47,168 bases of DNA. Source: Rhodospirillaceae bacterium SYSU D60007 (GTDB taxonomy: Bacteria; Pseudomonadota; Alphaproteobacteria; Reyranellales; Reyranellaceae). Made by a program: the position numbers and the translations under genes. Below the pieces are notes generated by a model that was not told where the DNA came from, did not search any database, and saw only the letters and a program-made list of their open reading frames with translations. Within the stretch, counting starts at the first letter, position 1; every line of letters begins with the position of its first letter. Shown piece by piece: positions 7,161 through 14,992 of the stretch. Location of the stretch: NCBI GenBank assembly GCA_003574685.1, contig QOCQ01000032.1:1-47168 (forward strand), given 5' to 3'.

Positions 7161-7406
7161 TCAGCGAGGAACCGGCGGGGCGGCCGGCGCAGGGTCCTCC
7201 AGGGGATCGCAGTCGATCAGGTCCACGCGCCGCACGACCGTTGCCGGCGTTGCGGCCGCCAGCACGGCGGCCTCCGGCACCGGACGTTCGTGCCCCCTGC
7301 CAATCCCTAGCGCGGCGCCGGCGGCAATCGCGAGCACGACCAGTGCGATCAGCACCAGCGTGCCGCGACGACGGCGCAGGTGCGCCGCCAGAGTGCGTCG
7401 TGGCAT
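7161..7406 (-). CDS. Small single-pass membrane protein
   Basis: 81 residues with a strongly basic N-terminus (MPRRTLAAHLRRRRG), one hydrophobic helix at about 16-38 (TLVLIALVVLAIAAGAALGI) and a Pro/Ala-rich extracytoplasmic tail, so N-in/C-out topology is expected. No domain is recognised. It precedes the merR-type gene by 31 bp on the same strand and may be the first gene of a three-gene unit. An overlapping 142-residue frame here is Arg/Gly-rich with no protein-like pattern and was not called. Confidence 0.6.
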   Translation of the reverse strand: MPRRTLAAHLRRRRGTLVLIALVVLAIAAGAALGIGRGHERPVPEAAVLAAATPATVVRRVDLIDCDPLEDPAPAAPPVPR

Positions 7407-7856
7407 CCAACATTCCCCGGACCATGCATCGCACGCCTGCCACCGGCGGAACGTCAGGGACGAACAATCCCTCCCGGACCCGCGCCATGGCGCGCCCGTG
7501 AACGCTTGTCCTTGACGAGAAACCGCAGGCGGCCCCCGGCGCCCGGTTGAGCAATCCCTTTGAAACTCTTGTCTGACTACTTACGCACGTTTTTAAAATT
7601 TGGGTGCCGACCGCCCCGGCTTCTCGCGAACCCGGCTTCGATCAGCGCCGTTACGCTGCGAACGGTAAAAATTTGTCCGCCCATCGTCAAAGGTTTTTTT
7701 AAGCGTGGTATTTCAAGAAGTTGCACTTTGACGATGATTTAACGCCCCAATGAGCCGACCCTGTTTTATGAAACAAGATCAAGTATTTGCAGGCCAATTC
7801 TCGCACTCACCCAAAATGGGCCGGCACGCTCTCGCAGGGGTCCAGGTCAGCCGATT
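7407..7856. other. AT-rich intergenic region with an 11-bp inverted repeat
   Basis: 450 bp without a convincing gene. About 7555-7810 is far richer in A/T than its surroundings, with runs such as TTTTTAAAATTT, GTAAAAATTTG and GGTTTTTTTAAG. CATCGTCAAAG (7682-7692) and CTTTGACGATG (7726-7736) form a perfect 11-bp inverted repeat around a 33-bp loop, enough for an RNA hairpin or a spaced operator. A 60-codon open frame at 7560-7742 covers it but has no recognisable pattern. It probably holds the promoter of the minus-strand unit starting at 7406, possibly with a small RNA. Confidence 0.45.
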
Positions 7857-8900
7857 TTAACGGTGTAATCGCTGTGACGGCGACACGTCGCGAGCCAGCC
7901 AGCGGCGAACCTGGCTTTTGATGAATGCGGCATCCTCCGGGTTCTGGACGGGATTGCCGGCGCGGTGGCCCCAGATGCTGGGAATCGGGCAAAGCTCGGC
8001 ATCGCGCAGATGCGGCAGTTCCGCCGCATTGTCGGCCACCCGGAAGTAGAGGTCGGTTTCGCCCGGCATCAGCAGCACGCGGGCTTGAATGGCGCGCAGC
8101 GCCGCCGGCAGGTCGCCGCCATAGAGCGGGTTGGCGCTGATGTCGCCGGCATCCCAGCAGCGGAGCTGGGCATGCAGGTCGGCGGCGGCGCGGCGCGCGA
8201 AACGTTCCTCCCAGTCCGTACGCAGGAAAGTGTCGAGGTCAGGCGCGCCCAGGGCGGAGAGGTGCAGCCCGGCGCGGTAGAAATCCTGGCTCAGCGCCCA
8301 GCCGGCATAGATGCGGCCGAAGGCGCGCAATGCCGCTTGCGGCTGGCCGCTGAACCGGCCGTCACCCCGGTGCTCGGGCGCTGCTTCCAGCGTCGCCATC
8401 AGGCCGGCGAGGAACACCCGGTTGTGCACCGCGGTGCGCGCCGAGCCGCAATTGACCACGATGCGCTCGACGACGCCGGGAAACATCGCCGCCCAGTGAT
8501 AGGCCTGCTGCGCCCCCATCGACCAGCCATAGACGCAGGCCAGCCGTTCGATGCCGAACTGCTCGCGCAACAGGCGGCGCTGCGCGCGCACGTTGTCCCA
8601 AGCCGCGACGAGGCCGGGCCAGCCGGGCGTGTTCGAGGGGCTGCTGGAGAGGCCGTTGCCGAACATGTCGGCCTGCACGATGAACCAGCGTGTGGGATCG
8701 AGCACCCCCTCGGGGCCGATCAGCCACTCAAGGTCCGGGTGCTGCGCGCCGTAGCTGGTGGGGTAGAGGACGACGTTGTCGCGCCCCGGCGCCAGCGTGC
8801 CATGCGTCTTCCAGGTCAGCCACGCGCCCGGCAGCGTCGCGCCCGACAGCAGCACCGTGTCGCCCAGCTCGAACCGCCCGGTTTGCTGTGGCCATGTCAT
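7857..8900 (-). CDS. MetX-like alpha/beta hydrolase (homoserine O-acetyltransferase family)
   Basis: 347 residues from ATG 8900 (MTWPQQTG); a second in-frame start lies at 8918. It is an alpha/beta-hydrolase of the MetX/homoserine acyltransferase group: the early strand VLYPTSYGAQHPDLEWLIG, the oxyanion region DMFGNGLSSSPSN, the nucleophile elbow GWSMGA (Ser), the late Asp in VLLMPGETDLYF and the His in SIWGHRAGNP make a full catalytic triad. Many such paralogs are not true MetX but hydrolases or acyltransferases of unknown substrate. No methionine genes lie nearby, so I would not call it metX. Single-gene transcript. Confidence 0.85.
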   Translation of the reverse strand: MTWPQQTGRFELGDTVLLSGATLPGAWLTWKTHGTLAPGRDNVVLYPTSYGAQHPDLEWLIGPEGVLDPTRWFIVQADMFGNGLSSSPSNTPGWPGLVAAWDNVRAQRRLLREQFGIERLACVYGWSMGAQQAYHWAAMFPGVVERIVVNCGSARTAVHNRVFLAGLMATLEAAPEHRGDGRFSGQPQAALRAFGRIYAGWALSQDFYRAGLHLSALGAPDLDTFLRTDWEERFARRAAADLHAQLRCWDAGDISANPLYGGDLPAALRAIQARVLLMPGETDLYFRVADNAAELPHLRDAELCPIPSIWGHRAGNPVQNPEDAAFIKSQVRRWLARDVSPSQRLHR

Positions 8901-8935
8901 GGGTGTTCCAGCCCGCATTTCTCAAACCTTTTCCC

Positions 8936-9060
8936 GCCGGGAGCGCGCCACTCCAGTGGCGCCGGCGGCGTGCCAACGCCGCCATCATGCCGCCTTGCGC
9001 ACGCTGGTCGCCCTCCGCTTCGCTGCGGGCGATGCGCCACTGGAGTGGCGCGCTCCCGGC
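8936..9060. repeat. Inverted-repeat element, 27-bp perfect arms (family B, copy 1)
   Basis: The left arm (8936-8962, beginning GCCGGGAGCGCGCCACTCC) is exactly complementary to the right arm (9034-9060), with 71 bp between. Inside each arm is a smaller palindrome GCGCCACT-CC-AGTGGCGC. A related element with TCACTCCAGTGA in the same position lies at 32042-32118. No coding capacity, no target duplication seen; a MITE-like or palindromic-unit repeat. Confidence 0.8.
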
Positions 9061-9268
9061 AAGGAGCTAGGGCGTAAGGGCATCTTGTCCCGAACTCCAG
9101 ATCGACTATTTTCACCGGCGACAAGCCGTCTCCAGGACCTGAACTGTCACCGTATGGTGCGCGTGCCGGGCTACAATCCGGATAGGATCCGGAGGCGCCC
9201 CTCTTAGCCGAAATTCCAGACGTCTCCCAGCTACGGCTGCAGCATTCGTCGAGAAACCGCCACGCGAG

Positions 9269-10165
9269 CTAAAGCAGGCGCTTCAGATAGCCCCAGTGCC
9301 AGCTTGCGTAGCCGTGCTGCACCACGCTCAGCCGGCGGCGCAGGGCGGTGTGCGCGTCGGGCAGGCGGTGGAAGGGGATCGACGGGTAGAGGTGGTGCTC
9401 GGTGTGGAAGCCCATGTTCCACATCAGCAGCCGCACGATCGGGTTGGTCAAGGTTGTGCGGGTGTTGGTGAGGCCGTTTGAATCCTCGGTGCAGTCCGTG
9501 TGCTCGGTCAGCAGGTAAAGCCGCAGCAACGGCTGCGCCAGAAGCTGCGGGCCGATCCAGAAGGCAAGCGGCACCCACCAGCCGAACAGCACACCCGAGC
9601 CCAGCGCCAGTGCCGCCACGAAGACGCACATCCAGCGTACGCTCGTGATGATCCGGGCGCGCGCGTGCGGTGCGATGAAGGGATAGCGCGCGAGATCGCC
9701 GCGCCAGCAATCGGCGATCACCTCGAAGCGGGCCTGCCAGTAGTTGAGCGCACTGGCGCGCGCGAGATAGCTGGCAAGGCCGGCCGGCGGCGGCACGGCC
9801 AGCTCGGGATCGCGCGCCGGGTCCTGCGTGAAGCGGTGATGTGCCAGATGGAAGGCAGCGTAGAAATGCCAGTTCAGCAGCGAGGGGCAGGCCACCAGCC
9901 AGCCGACGACGGCATTGGCGCGCCGATTGGCGAAGGCCGTCAGGTGCATCGTCTCGTGCAGCGGCGCGAACAGCGTCACCTGCACGATGCCCAGCAGCAG
10001 CATGGCCGGTACGATCGTCCAGCCCGGAGCGAGAGCCACCAGCCAGCCGGCCGCCACGAGGAGCGCAACGTGCACGCCGATGCGCACGGTGCCGCGCGCG
10101 TCCGAACGCGCGGACAGCGCCCGCAGATCGTCGCCGGAGAGGAGGCGGGCAGTCGCAACAGCCAT
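9269..10165 (-). CDS. Membrane fatty-acid desaturase family protein
   Basis: 298 residues. A di-iron membrane desaturase/hydroxylase with three histidine boxes: HETMH (70-74), HLAHH (106-110) and HTEHH near 254, followed by LYPSIPFHRLP. An extra TEHTD lies before the third box. Four to five hydrophobic helices (about 30-66, 85-97, 170-195, 205-225) frame the boxes. The family includes acyl-lipid and sphingolipid-type desaturases and carotenoid ketolases/hydroxylases. The boxes fit the fatty-acid desaturase superfamily generally, and the substrate is open. The gene starts 64 bp downstream of the caspase-fold-like gene on the same strand but is probably functionally separate. Confidence 0.88.
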   Translation of the reverse strand: MAVATARLLSGDDLRALSARSDARGTVRIGVHVALLVAAGWLVALAPGWTIVPAMLLLGIVQVTLFAPLHETMHLTAFANRRANAVVGWLVACPSLLNWHFYAAFHLAHHRFTQDPARDPELAVPPPAGLASYLARASALNYWQARFEVIADCWRGDLARYPFIAPHARARIITSVRWMCVFVAALALGSGVLFGWWVPLAFWIGPQLLAQPLLRLYLLTEHTDCTEDSNGLTNTRTTLTNPIVRLLMWNMGFHTEHHLYPSIPFHRLPDAHTALRRRLSVVQHGYASWHWGYLKRLL

Positions 10166-10229
10166 GGCGCCTTACTATGCGGCGCCTCCACCCCGCTGAC
10201 CAGCACTCTTGATGTGCCAGCGAGCCCCT

Positions 10230-10718
10230 CTACAAGGAGGTCAGTTCGTTCGACCCGTCCGGACGCCACTTCCAGACCTTGCCCTCAAAGCCATCGATCT
10301 TGCCGTAGGGAATCGTAGGCCATAGCCCTGTGCTTTGGGACGCATTGGAGGCGTAGACATTGGCCTTGGCTGCCTTGGCGATGGCGCCGCAGAACAAATT
10401 GCCGTCGGTCGCGCCGCCAAAGGACACGACGTTGCAGGCCACGATGTAGATGTCGTCCACCAGGCCGCTCAGGCACGCGAACAGCGGAACCTGCGGCCAG
10501 CTAATACCGGTGCCCAGGCCCAGGCTCGCCGGGCTGCCGTGGCAATTGATCACCACCGCGTTGAGCTTGCCGGGCCCCTTGGCAACCTTTGCCGTCCACC
10601 CCAGGACGTCGCTGGGTGCGGCGCTCTGGGCCACGCGCATGGTGTTCCACATCTTGTAGTCGGGACCCGGTACGTTTTCCGCGTTCAGGGCCATCGACGG
10701 TTGCGCTAGGGTGATCAT
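10230..10718 (-). CDS. Caspase-fold-like (clan CD) small protein with His-Gly and Ala-Cys motifs
   Basis: 162 residues from ATG 10718, behind GGGGGAG. The centre reads as a Rossmann-like alternation with a strand ending in VVINCHGSP (His about 72) and a second strand ending in IYIVACNV (Cys about 103). A His after one strand and a Cys after the next is the signature dyad arrangement of clan CD cysteine peptidases (caspases, gingipain, CHAT and DUF4347 proteins). C-terminal blocks NLFCGAIAKAAKANVYASNASQ and IDGFEGKVWKW fit the DUF4347-like group. There is no signal peptide, and it is much shorter than most family members. Activity is inference; it could be a stand-alone protease or an accessory of a secreted system. 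Confidence 0.6.
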   Translation of the reverse strand: MITLAQPSMALNAENVPGPDYKMWNTMRVAQSAAPSDVLGWTAKVAKGPGKLNAVVINCHGSPASLGLGTGISWPQVPLFACLSGLVDDIYIVACNVVSFGGATDGNLFCGAIAKAAKANVYASNASQSTGLWPTIPYGKIDGFEGKVWKWRPDGSNELTSL

Positions 10719-10795
10719 CGGATTTCTCCCCCGGTGTCGGCCGGCTTCGCTGGTGGCCGTGCCACGCGCTCTCATCAAAAACTTGTAACTTAGTA

Positions 10796-11137
10796 GTGAG
10801 CGCTCCCACACTATCTTGGCAAGCAGTCAGGCTGTCAAGGTTACCGTCAGTGAACGCGCTGGAGCACGGAGAAGCCGGCGGAACGGTCAGCCTCAACACC
10901 TTGCGTCGCGCGGCCGAGGCGCTCGAGTGCACGCTGGTCTATGCGCTTGTGCCTCGAAGCTCGCTCCAGGATTCGGTCGATTCGCGTGCCCGCCAGATCG
11001 CGGCCCGCGAGGTGGACCGCCTCGCCCATACGATGAAGCTCGAGGCGCAGGAAGCGGACGATACCGATCGGCAGACCCGCATCGATGACTATGTCCGCGA
11101 GGCGATTCATTACCGCGACCTCTGGAAGGCGCCGTGA
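10796..11137 (+). pseudogene. Truncated mobile mystery protein A (HTH) remnant
   Basis: From about 10849 the frame reads VNALEHGEAGGTVSLNTLRRAAE, ALECTLVYALVPRSSLQ, and a C-terminal helix (ARQIAAREVDRLAHTMKLEAQ). This is the distinctive second half of mobile mystery protein A, the HTH partner of a Fic protein. The first half of the helix-turn-helix, which should precede VSRLE.GEA, is missing; the bases upstream (MSAPTLSWQ...) are unrelated. The last four bases overlap the start of the partner gene (GTGA), so the original operon structure is kept. The family assignment is from memory of the family pattern, not a search. Confidence 0.65.
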
Positions 11138-11432
11138 GCGACCTCTTCGAGGAACCGTCCGACGCGACGCCCCTGCAACCGGACGAACGTGAAGGCCTCC
11201 TGCAGAGCTGGATCACGCATCGGCGCGACCTCAACGCAGCGGAACGGGAGAACATCACCAGGGCCCTCGCATGGGCGCGCAGGCGCCGGCAACGCCGGGC
11301 CGAACACCCGCCTTCAGCTGGGGCAGCGGCAATCTCGTCGATACCGGTGAACTGCGGGCCGCGTACATTGGAGCGCTGCGCGCGGCAGACGGGCACGACA
11401 TCGCTGCCTTGCTGGCGTTCGCCCGCGCCTGA
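11134..11432 (+). pseudogene. Mobile mystery protein B (Fic-domain) remnant with internal deletion
   Basis: The first ~58 codons (GTG 11134; MSDLFEEPSDATPLQPDEREGL, WITHRRDLNAAERENI) match the N-terminus of mobile mystery protein B. The family's C-terminus appears in another frame at 11313-11432: FSWGSGNLVDTGELRAAYIG then ALRAADGHDIAALLAFARA and stop. The ~100 residues that should lie between, including the Fic motif HPFxxGNGR, are absent. So this is a deletion plus frame change, not an active enzyme. Together with the truncated A partner it is the fossil of a mobile-element-associated pair. Confidence 0.75.
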
Positions 11433-11450
11433 CCCGCGCGGTCGGCAGCG

Positions 11451-12179
11451 CTACCGCCGCGCGGCGATCAGGAGGAAGGCCGGGCGCTGGCGTTCGTCGG
11501 CGAGCGCGGGCTGGGCGGCGATCTGTGCCTCGGTCGGGCCCCATTCCTCGACGTGGTCCAGCAGGAAGCCGGCGCGCCGCAGCGTGTTGATCCAGGTCGC
11601 CAGCGTGCGGTGCTGCTTGATGACGCCTTTGGCGAGCCAGTCGGTGGAGCGCGGCCCTTCCTCGAGATAGCCGTCGACTGGCCAGGTGGCACGGCCCTCC
11701 GCACCGCGCGTCCAGCCGGGATGGGCGGGCGCCGTATAGATCGGATGCTCGACCGAGAACACGAAACGGCCGCCCGGCACCAGCGCCTGGTGCACACCCA
11801 GAAGCAGCGGCGCCAGCCGCGCGACGTAGTGCAGCGCCAGCGAGCTGTAGGCGAGGTCGAAGGAGGCCGGCGCCAGCGAGAGCCTCTCCATGTCGGCACG
11901 CCGGTATGTGATCGCGGCGTCGCGCGTCATCGCGTGCGCCTTCTCAAGCATGTTCTGCGACACGTCGATGCCCGTCACGTGTGCGGCACCCTGCTCGCGC
12001 ACAAAGCGGCAGAACCAGCCGAAACCGCAGCCGAGGTCCAGCACGCGCAGCCCCCGCAATCCGGGCAGCAGTGCCCGCAGCGCCGGCCACTCGGGCGCGC
12101 CGCCCAGCCCTTCGACCGAGCGCGGCAAACGGCTGTAGCCCGCGAAGAACGTTTCGTCGTCGTAGATGTTCTGTGTCAT
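11451..12179 (-). CDS. Class I SAM-dependent methyltransferase
   Basis: 242 residues. Motif I VLDLGCGFGWFCRF, the acidic residue ending strand 2 (GIDVSQNML), the DMERL segment (motif II), FDLAYSSLALHYV (motif IV region) and LVPGGRFVFSVEHP (post-motif) define a Methyltransf_11/25-type fold. The overall pattern (YDDETFFAGYSRLPRS near the N-terminus and DWLAKGVIKQHRTLATWINTLRRAGF near the C-terminus) is that of a common proteobacterial small-molecule methyltransferase of unknown substrate. It converges with the mobile-mystery remnant (19 bp gap) and is divergent from the aldehyde dehydrogenase gene. Confidence 0.92.
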   Translation of the reverse strand: MTQNIYDDETFFAGYSRLPRSVEGLGGAPEWPALRALLPGLRGLRVLDLGCGFGWFCRFVREQGAAHVTGIDVSQNMLEKAHAMTRDAAITYRRADMERLSLAPASFDLAYSSLALHYVARLAPLLLGVHQALVPGGRFVFSVEHPIYTAPAHPGWTRGAEGRATWPVDGYLEEGPRSTDWLAKGVIKQHRTLATWINTLRRAGFLLDHVEEWGPTEAQIAAQPALADERQRPAFLLIAARR

Positions 12180-12275
12180 GCGCTCTTCCTAACCGGCAAT
12201 CCGCAAGAGGGCGACCCTTGTTTCAGCCGGGGGCGCGCGCCACTCTCAGGACAACGCCTGCACAGGAGAGTTGCC

Positions 12276-13790
12276 ATGTCCGCCACTGCCCAGCCTGCGC
12301 CGCAATCCCGCCCGGTCGCGCCGGTGCCGCAGCCACGGGGCATGCTGATCGACGGCCAGTGGGTGGCCGCTGCCTCGGGCGCGACGCTCAGCGTGGAGAA
12401 CCCGGCAAAACGCACGCCCATCGCCGAGGTGCCGCGCGGTACCGCGGCCGATGTCGAGCGCGCGGTGGCCGCCGCCAGCAAGGCGTTTCCGGCGTGGAGC
12501 CGTGTGGTGCCGCGCGAGCGCGGCAAGCTGTTGCTGAAGATCGCCGAGGCGATGGAGGCGCGGGTCGAGGAGATGGGCCGCCTGATCGCGCTGGAAACCG
12601 GCAATGCGCTCCGCACCCAGGCGCGGCCGGAGGCGCGCGGGGCGGCCGACATCTTCCGCTATTTCGGCGGGCTGGCGGGCGAGCTGAAGGGCGAGACCAT
12701 TCCGCTCGGCGAGCATGTGCTGAGCTACACCAGGCGCGAGCCGCTGGGCGTGGTGGGCGCCATCATCCCGTGGAACGCGCCGGTGCTGCTGGGCGCGCTC
12801 AAGATCGCGCCGGCGCTGTGTGCCGGCAACACGCTGGTGCTGAAGGCCGCCGAGGACGCGCCGCTGGGCGTGCTGCTGATGGCGGAGATCTGCCAGGAGT
12901 TCCTGCCGGCGGGCGTGCTCAACGTGCTCACCGGCTACGGCGAGGAATGCGGCGGGCCGCTCGCCAACCATCCCGCCATCCGCAAGCTCTCGTTCACCGG
13001 CTCGACCGAGGTGGGCAAGATCGTGATGCGCGCCGCCGCCGAGCGCATCGTGCCGGTGTCGCTGGAGCTGGGCGGCAAGAGCCCGTCGATCGTCTATCCC
13101 GATGCCTGCGAGGATTGGGTGGTGGACGGCATCGTCGCCGCCATGCGCTTCACGCGCCAGAGCCAGTCCTGCACCGCGGGCTCCAGGCTCTTCCTGCACG
13201 CCGATATCTTCGATCCCTTCCTCGAGCGGCTGAAGGCCAAAGCCACGGCGCTGAAGCTGGGCGATCCGCTGGACGAGGCAAGCGACATCGGCACGATCAT
13301 CAACGCGAAGCAGTTCGGCAAGGTCTGCAAGTATGTCGAGGAGGGGCTGCAGCGCTCCGACGCGCGGCTGGTGTTCGGCGGGCTGCCGCCCAAAAACGGG
13401 CCGTTGAGCGAAGGCTATTTCGCCGTTCCCACCGTGTTCGCCGATGCCTCCAACGACTGGCGGCTGGCGCGCGAGGAGATCTTCGGCCCGGTGCTGGTGG
13501 CGATCCGCTGGACCGACGAGGACGAGGTGATCCGCATGGCCAATGACAGCCATTACGGGCTCGCGGCCTATGTCTGGACGCACGACATCGGCGCCGGGCT
13601 GCGCACCGCGCACGCCATCGAATCGGGCTGGGTGCAGGTGAACCAGGGGCTGGGCCAGTCGCCCGGCCACTCCTACGGCGGTTACAAACAGAGCGGTATC
13701 GGCCGCGAATTCTCGCTGGAGGGCATGCTCGACAGCTTCACCCAGCGCAAGAACGTCACCGTCAACCTCAACGTCCCGCGGCGGCAGTGA
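12276..13790 (+). CDS. NAD(P)-dependent aldehyde dehydrogenase
   Basis: 504 residues from ATG 12276 behind AGGAGAG; a longer in-frame extension overlaps the methyltransferase gene and was rejected. Aldehyde dehydrogenase superfamily: cofactor segment PWNAPVLLGALKIAPAL, FTGSTEVGK at 240-248, general base Glu264 (LELGGKSP), catalytic Cys299 (RQSQSCTAGSR) and EEIFGPVLV. It would oxidise an aldehyde to the acid (or CoA-independent equivalent). The substrate cannot be read: the sequence fits betaine/gamma-aminobutyraldehyde-like or aromatic aldehyde dehydrogenases. No pathway genes are adjacent. Confidence 0.95.
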   Translation: MSATAQPAPQSRPVAPVPQPRGMLIDGQWVAAASGATLSVENPAKRTPIAEVPRGTAADVERAVAAASKAFPAWSRVVPRERGKLLLKIAEAMEARVEEMGRLIALETGNALRTQARPEARGAADIFRYFGGLAGELKGETIPLGEHVLSYTRREPLGVVGAIIPWNAPVLLGALKIAPALCAGNTLVLKAAEDAPLGVLLMAEICQEFLPAGVLNVLTGYGEECGGPLANHPAIRKLSFTGSTEVGKIVMRAAAERIVPVSLELGGKSPSIVYPDACEDWVVDGIVAAMRFTRQSQSCTAGSRLFLHADIFDPFLERLKAKATALKLGDPLDEASDIGTIINAKQFGKVCKYVEEGLQRSDARLVFGGLPPKNGPLSEGYFAVPTVFADASNDWRLAREEIFGPVLVAIRWTDEDEVIRMANDSHYGLAAYVWTHDIGAGLRTAHAIESGWVQVNQGLGQSPGHSYGGYKQSGIGREFSLEGMLDSFTQRKNVTVNLNVPRRQ

Positions 13791-13811
13791 CTGGCATGAC
13801 CTGTTTCCGCG

Positions 13812-14171
13812 CTAGCCGGATCGCGATGTTTTATCTCCAGCGGGATCTTCCGGGCTGGCGAGCTCCCGATGGAGTTCCTCGATCTGCTGCCTGAAGGCTG
13901 GAAGATCATCAGTGACCGTGCTCCAGATCGTCGCGGCGTCTACCGACCAGTACACGTGAGCCAGGAAATTGCGCATTCCACGCGGGAGGTGCCAGGGTAT
14001 CTCTGGATGACTGGCCGCAATCTCCGGTGCGAGACTCAGAAGCTTGCCGGCAGCCTCACCGATGACCTCGAAGTTTCGGATAACCGCGTCCTGCACCAGC
14101 TGGGACGAGCGGAACTCCGTTTCGGTCAATCCTGCCGTGTAGCTCTGGATGCGGCCGATCGCCTCCAGCAT
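13812..14171 (-). CDS. hepT: HepT-family toxin (HEPN ribonuclease, DUF86)
   Basis: 119 residues from the first ATG (14171). HEPN fold of the HepT type: IRNFEVIGEAAGKLL in the middle and the catalytic RNFLAHVYWSVD (R-x4-H-x-Y) near residues 67-78. In HepT/MntA systems this toxin is an RNase silenced by AMPylation by the partner. Family-like sequence continues upstream of the ATG (KGARAGDYVAH directly precedes MLEAIGRIQ), back to an ATT at 14207. The true start is probably that non-standard codon, or the gene has lost its ATG. The gene overlaps the mntA-type gene by 46 bp (82 from the ATT). Confidence 0.85.
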   Translation of the reverse strand: MLEAIGRIQSYTAGLTETEFRSSQLVQDAVIRNFEVIGEAAGKLLSLAPEIAASHPEIPWHLPRGMRNFLAHVYWSVDAATIWSTVTDDLPAFRQQIEELHRELASPEDPAGDKTSRSG

Positions 14172-14578
14172 GTGCGCAACATAGTCCCCGGCACGCGCCC
14201 CTTTAATACTGGCCGCGCCTCACGCTCAATTCGAGTACGGATCGTGACCGGCATGCTTGCCGAAGTCTGAAGATCGATGGGAACCCCCAGGAGATCCTCG
14301 ATCTCGCAGTAGATCGCCGAGAGATCGAACAGCGTCATCCGCTGTCCGGGTGCCGGGTCGATGAGCAAATCGAGGTCGCTGTCCTTGGTGTCTGTTCCTT
14401 GTAGAACGGACCCGAATACGCGCGGATTTGCGCCGCGATGTCGCGCGACGATGGCCCGGATTTCCGGGCGATGGCGTTCAAGCTGGACCGAGGGGCGGAC
14501 AGAACGACGCGGCCGTCCGTTGCTTAGCAGTGATGGCGCGGCCGCATGCGGCTCTTGAGGAAAAGTAGCGTCCGACAT
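14126..14578 (-). CDS. mntA: MntA-like nucleotidyltransferase antitoxin
   Basis: 150 residues from ATG 14578 (MSDATFPQEP). Minimal nucleotidyltransferase: GSVLQGTDTKDSDLDLLID carries the GS...DxD metal/nucleotide site, and ALARNA-type leader frames upstream were not included. The partner of HepT, it would AMPylate the toxin on its RxxxxHxY tyrosine. Its normal end is expected just after REARPV; instead the frame runs 19 more residues into hepT (LKGRVPGTMLRTCWRRSA...). That is explained by a single base at 14206, where ATTA stands in place of an overlapping ATGA stop/start. Residues before about 55 are low-complexity and may not belong to the fold. Confidence 0.82.
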   Translation of the reverse strand: MSDATFPQEPHAAAPSLLSNGRPRRSVRPSVQLERHRPEIRAIVARHRGANPRVFGSVLQGTDTKDSDLDLLIDPAPGQRMTLFDLSAIYCEIEDLLGVPIDLQTSASMPVTIRTRIEREARPVLKGRVPGTMLRTCWRRSAASRATRQD

Positions 14579-14783
14579 GGTGGCGTTCCTAGCAAGGGCG
14601 TGTGCAGTCCGCCTTGCTTGTGTCCCAACGATGGGAACCCCTCCGGTTGGTGAAAGATACGGGTACAAAAGCGCGTCTGGTTGAACCCGCCAGAACGGAA
14701 CTTTTACCAGCACGGTTCACTAGTCAAGAAACCGATTCCAGCGGCTTGGACGCCCGTGTTTATCGGCTGCGAAGCCGGTGCTG

Positions 14784-14842
14784 CTCCTGATTGCCCGGCC
14801 GGCCACTTCTAATTGCCGGCGTTTTGACTTCTAATCGCCGGC
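14784..14842. repeat. Three 22-bp-spaced direct repeats
   Basis: CTCCTGATTGCCCGGC (14784-14799), CTTCTAATTGCCGGC (14806-14820) and CTTCTAATCGCCGGC (14828-14842) occur at exact 22-bp spacing, two helical turns. They lie in the 280-bp gap between the mntA-type gene and the hlyD-type gene. Iteron-like operator or fragment of a mobile unit; no protein is encoded. Confidence 0.5.
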
Positions 14843-14899
14843 AGCCAATCTCGTGAAAGTTCGTCATCGGGATGGCCAGCGAGGGACATGCTCACTGGT

Positions 14900-14991
14900 A
14901 GCGGCGTCCCGCCCGCATCGCCCGCAGCGAAAGCGAAGGGCGAAAACACCTCGGCGCTGCGCGCCCATGCGGGCAAGATGTCGCGCTTCCG
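14900..14991. repeat. Dispersed repeat family E, degenerate copy
   Basis: GCGGCGTCCCGCCCGCATCG at the left and CCCATGCGGGCAAGATGTCGCGC at the right echo the better copies at 42947-43038 and 45954-46054, with decayed arms. It abuts the stop of the hlyD-type gene. Confidence 0.5.
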
Positions 14992-14992
14992 G

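Noticed and set aside
7560..7742. 60-codon plus-strand frame in the AT-rich gap
   Set aside because: Short, no recognisable domain, no convincing ribosome site, and it covers an inverted repeat that better explains the sequence.
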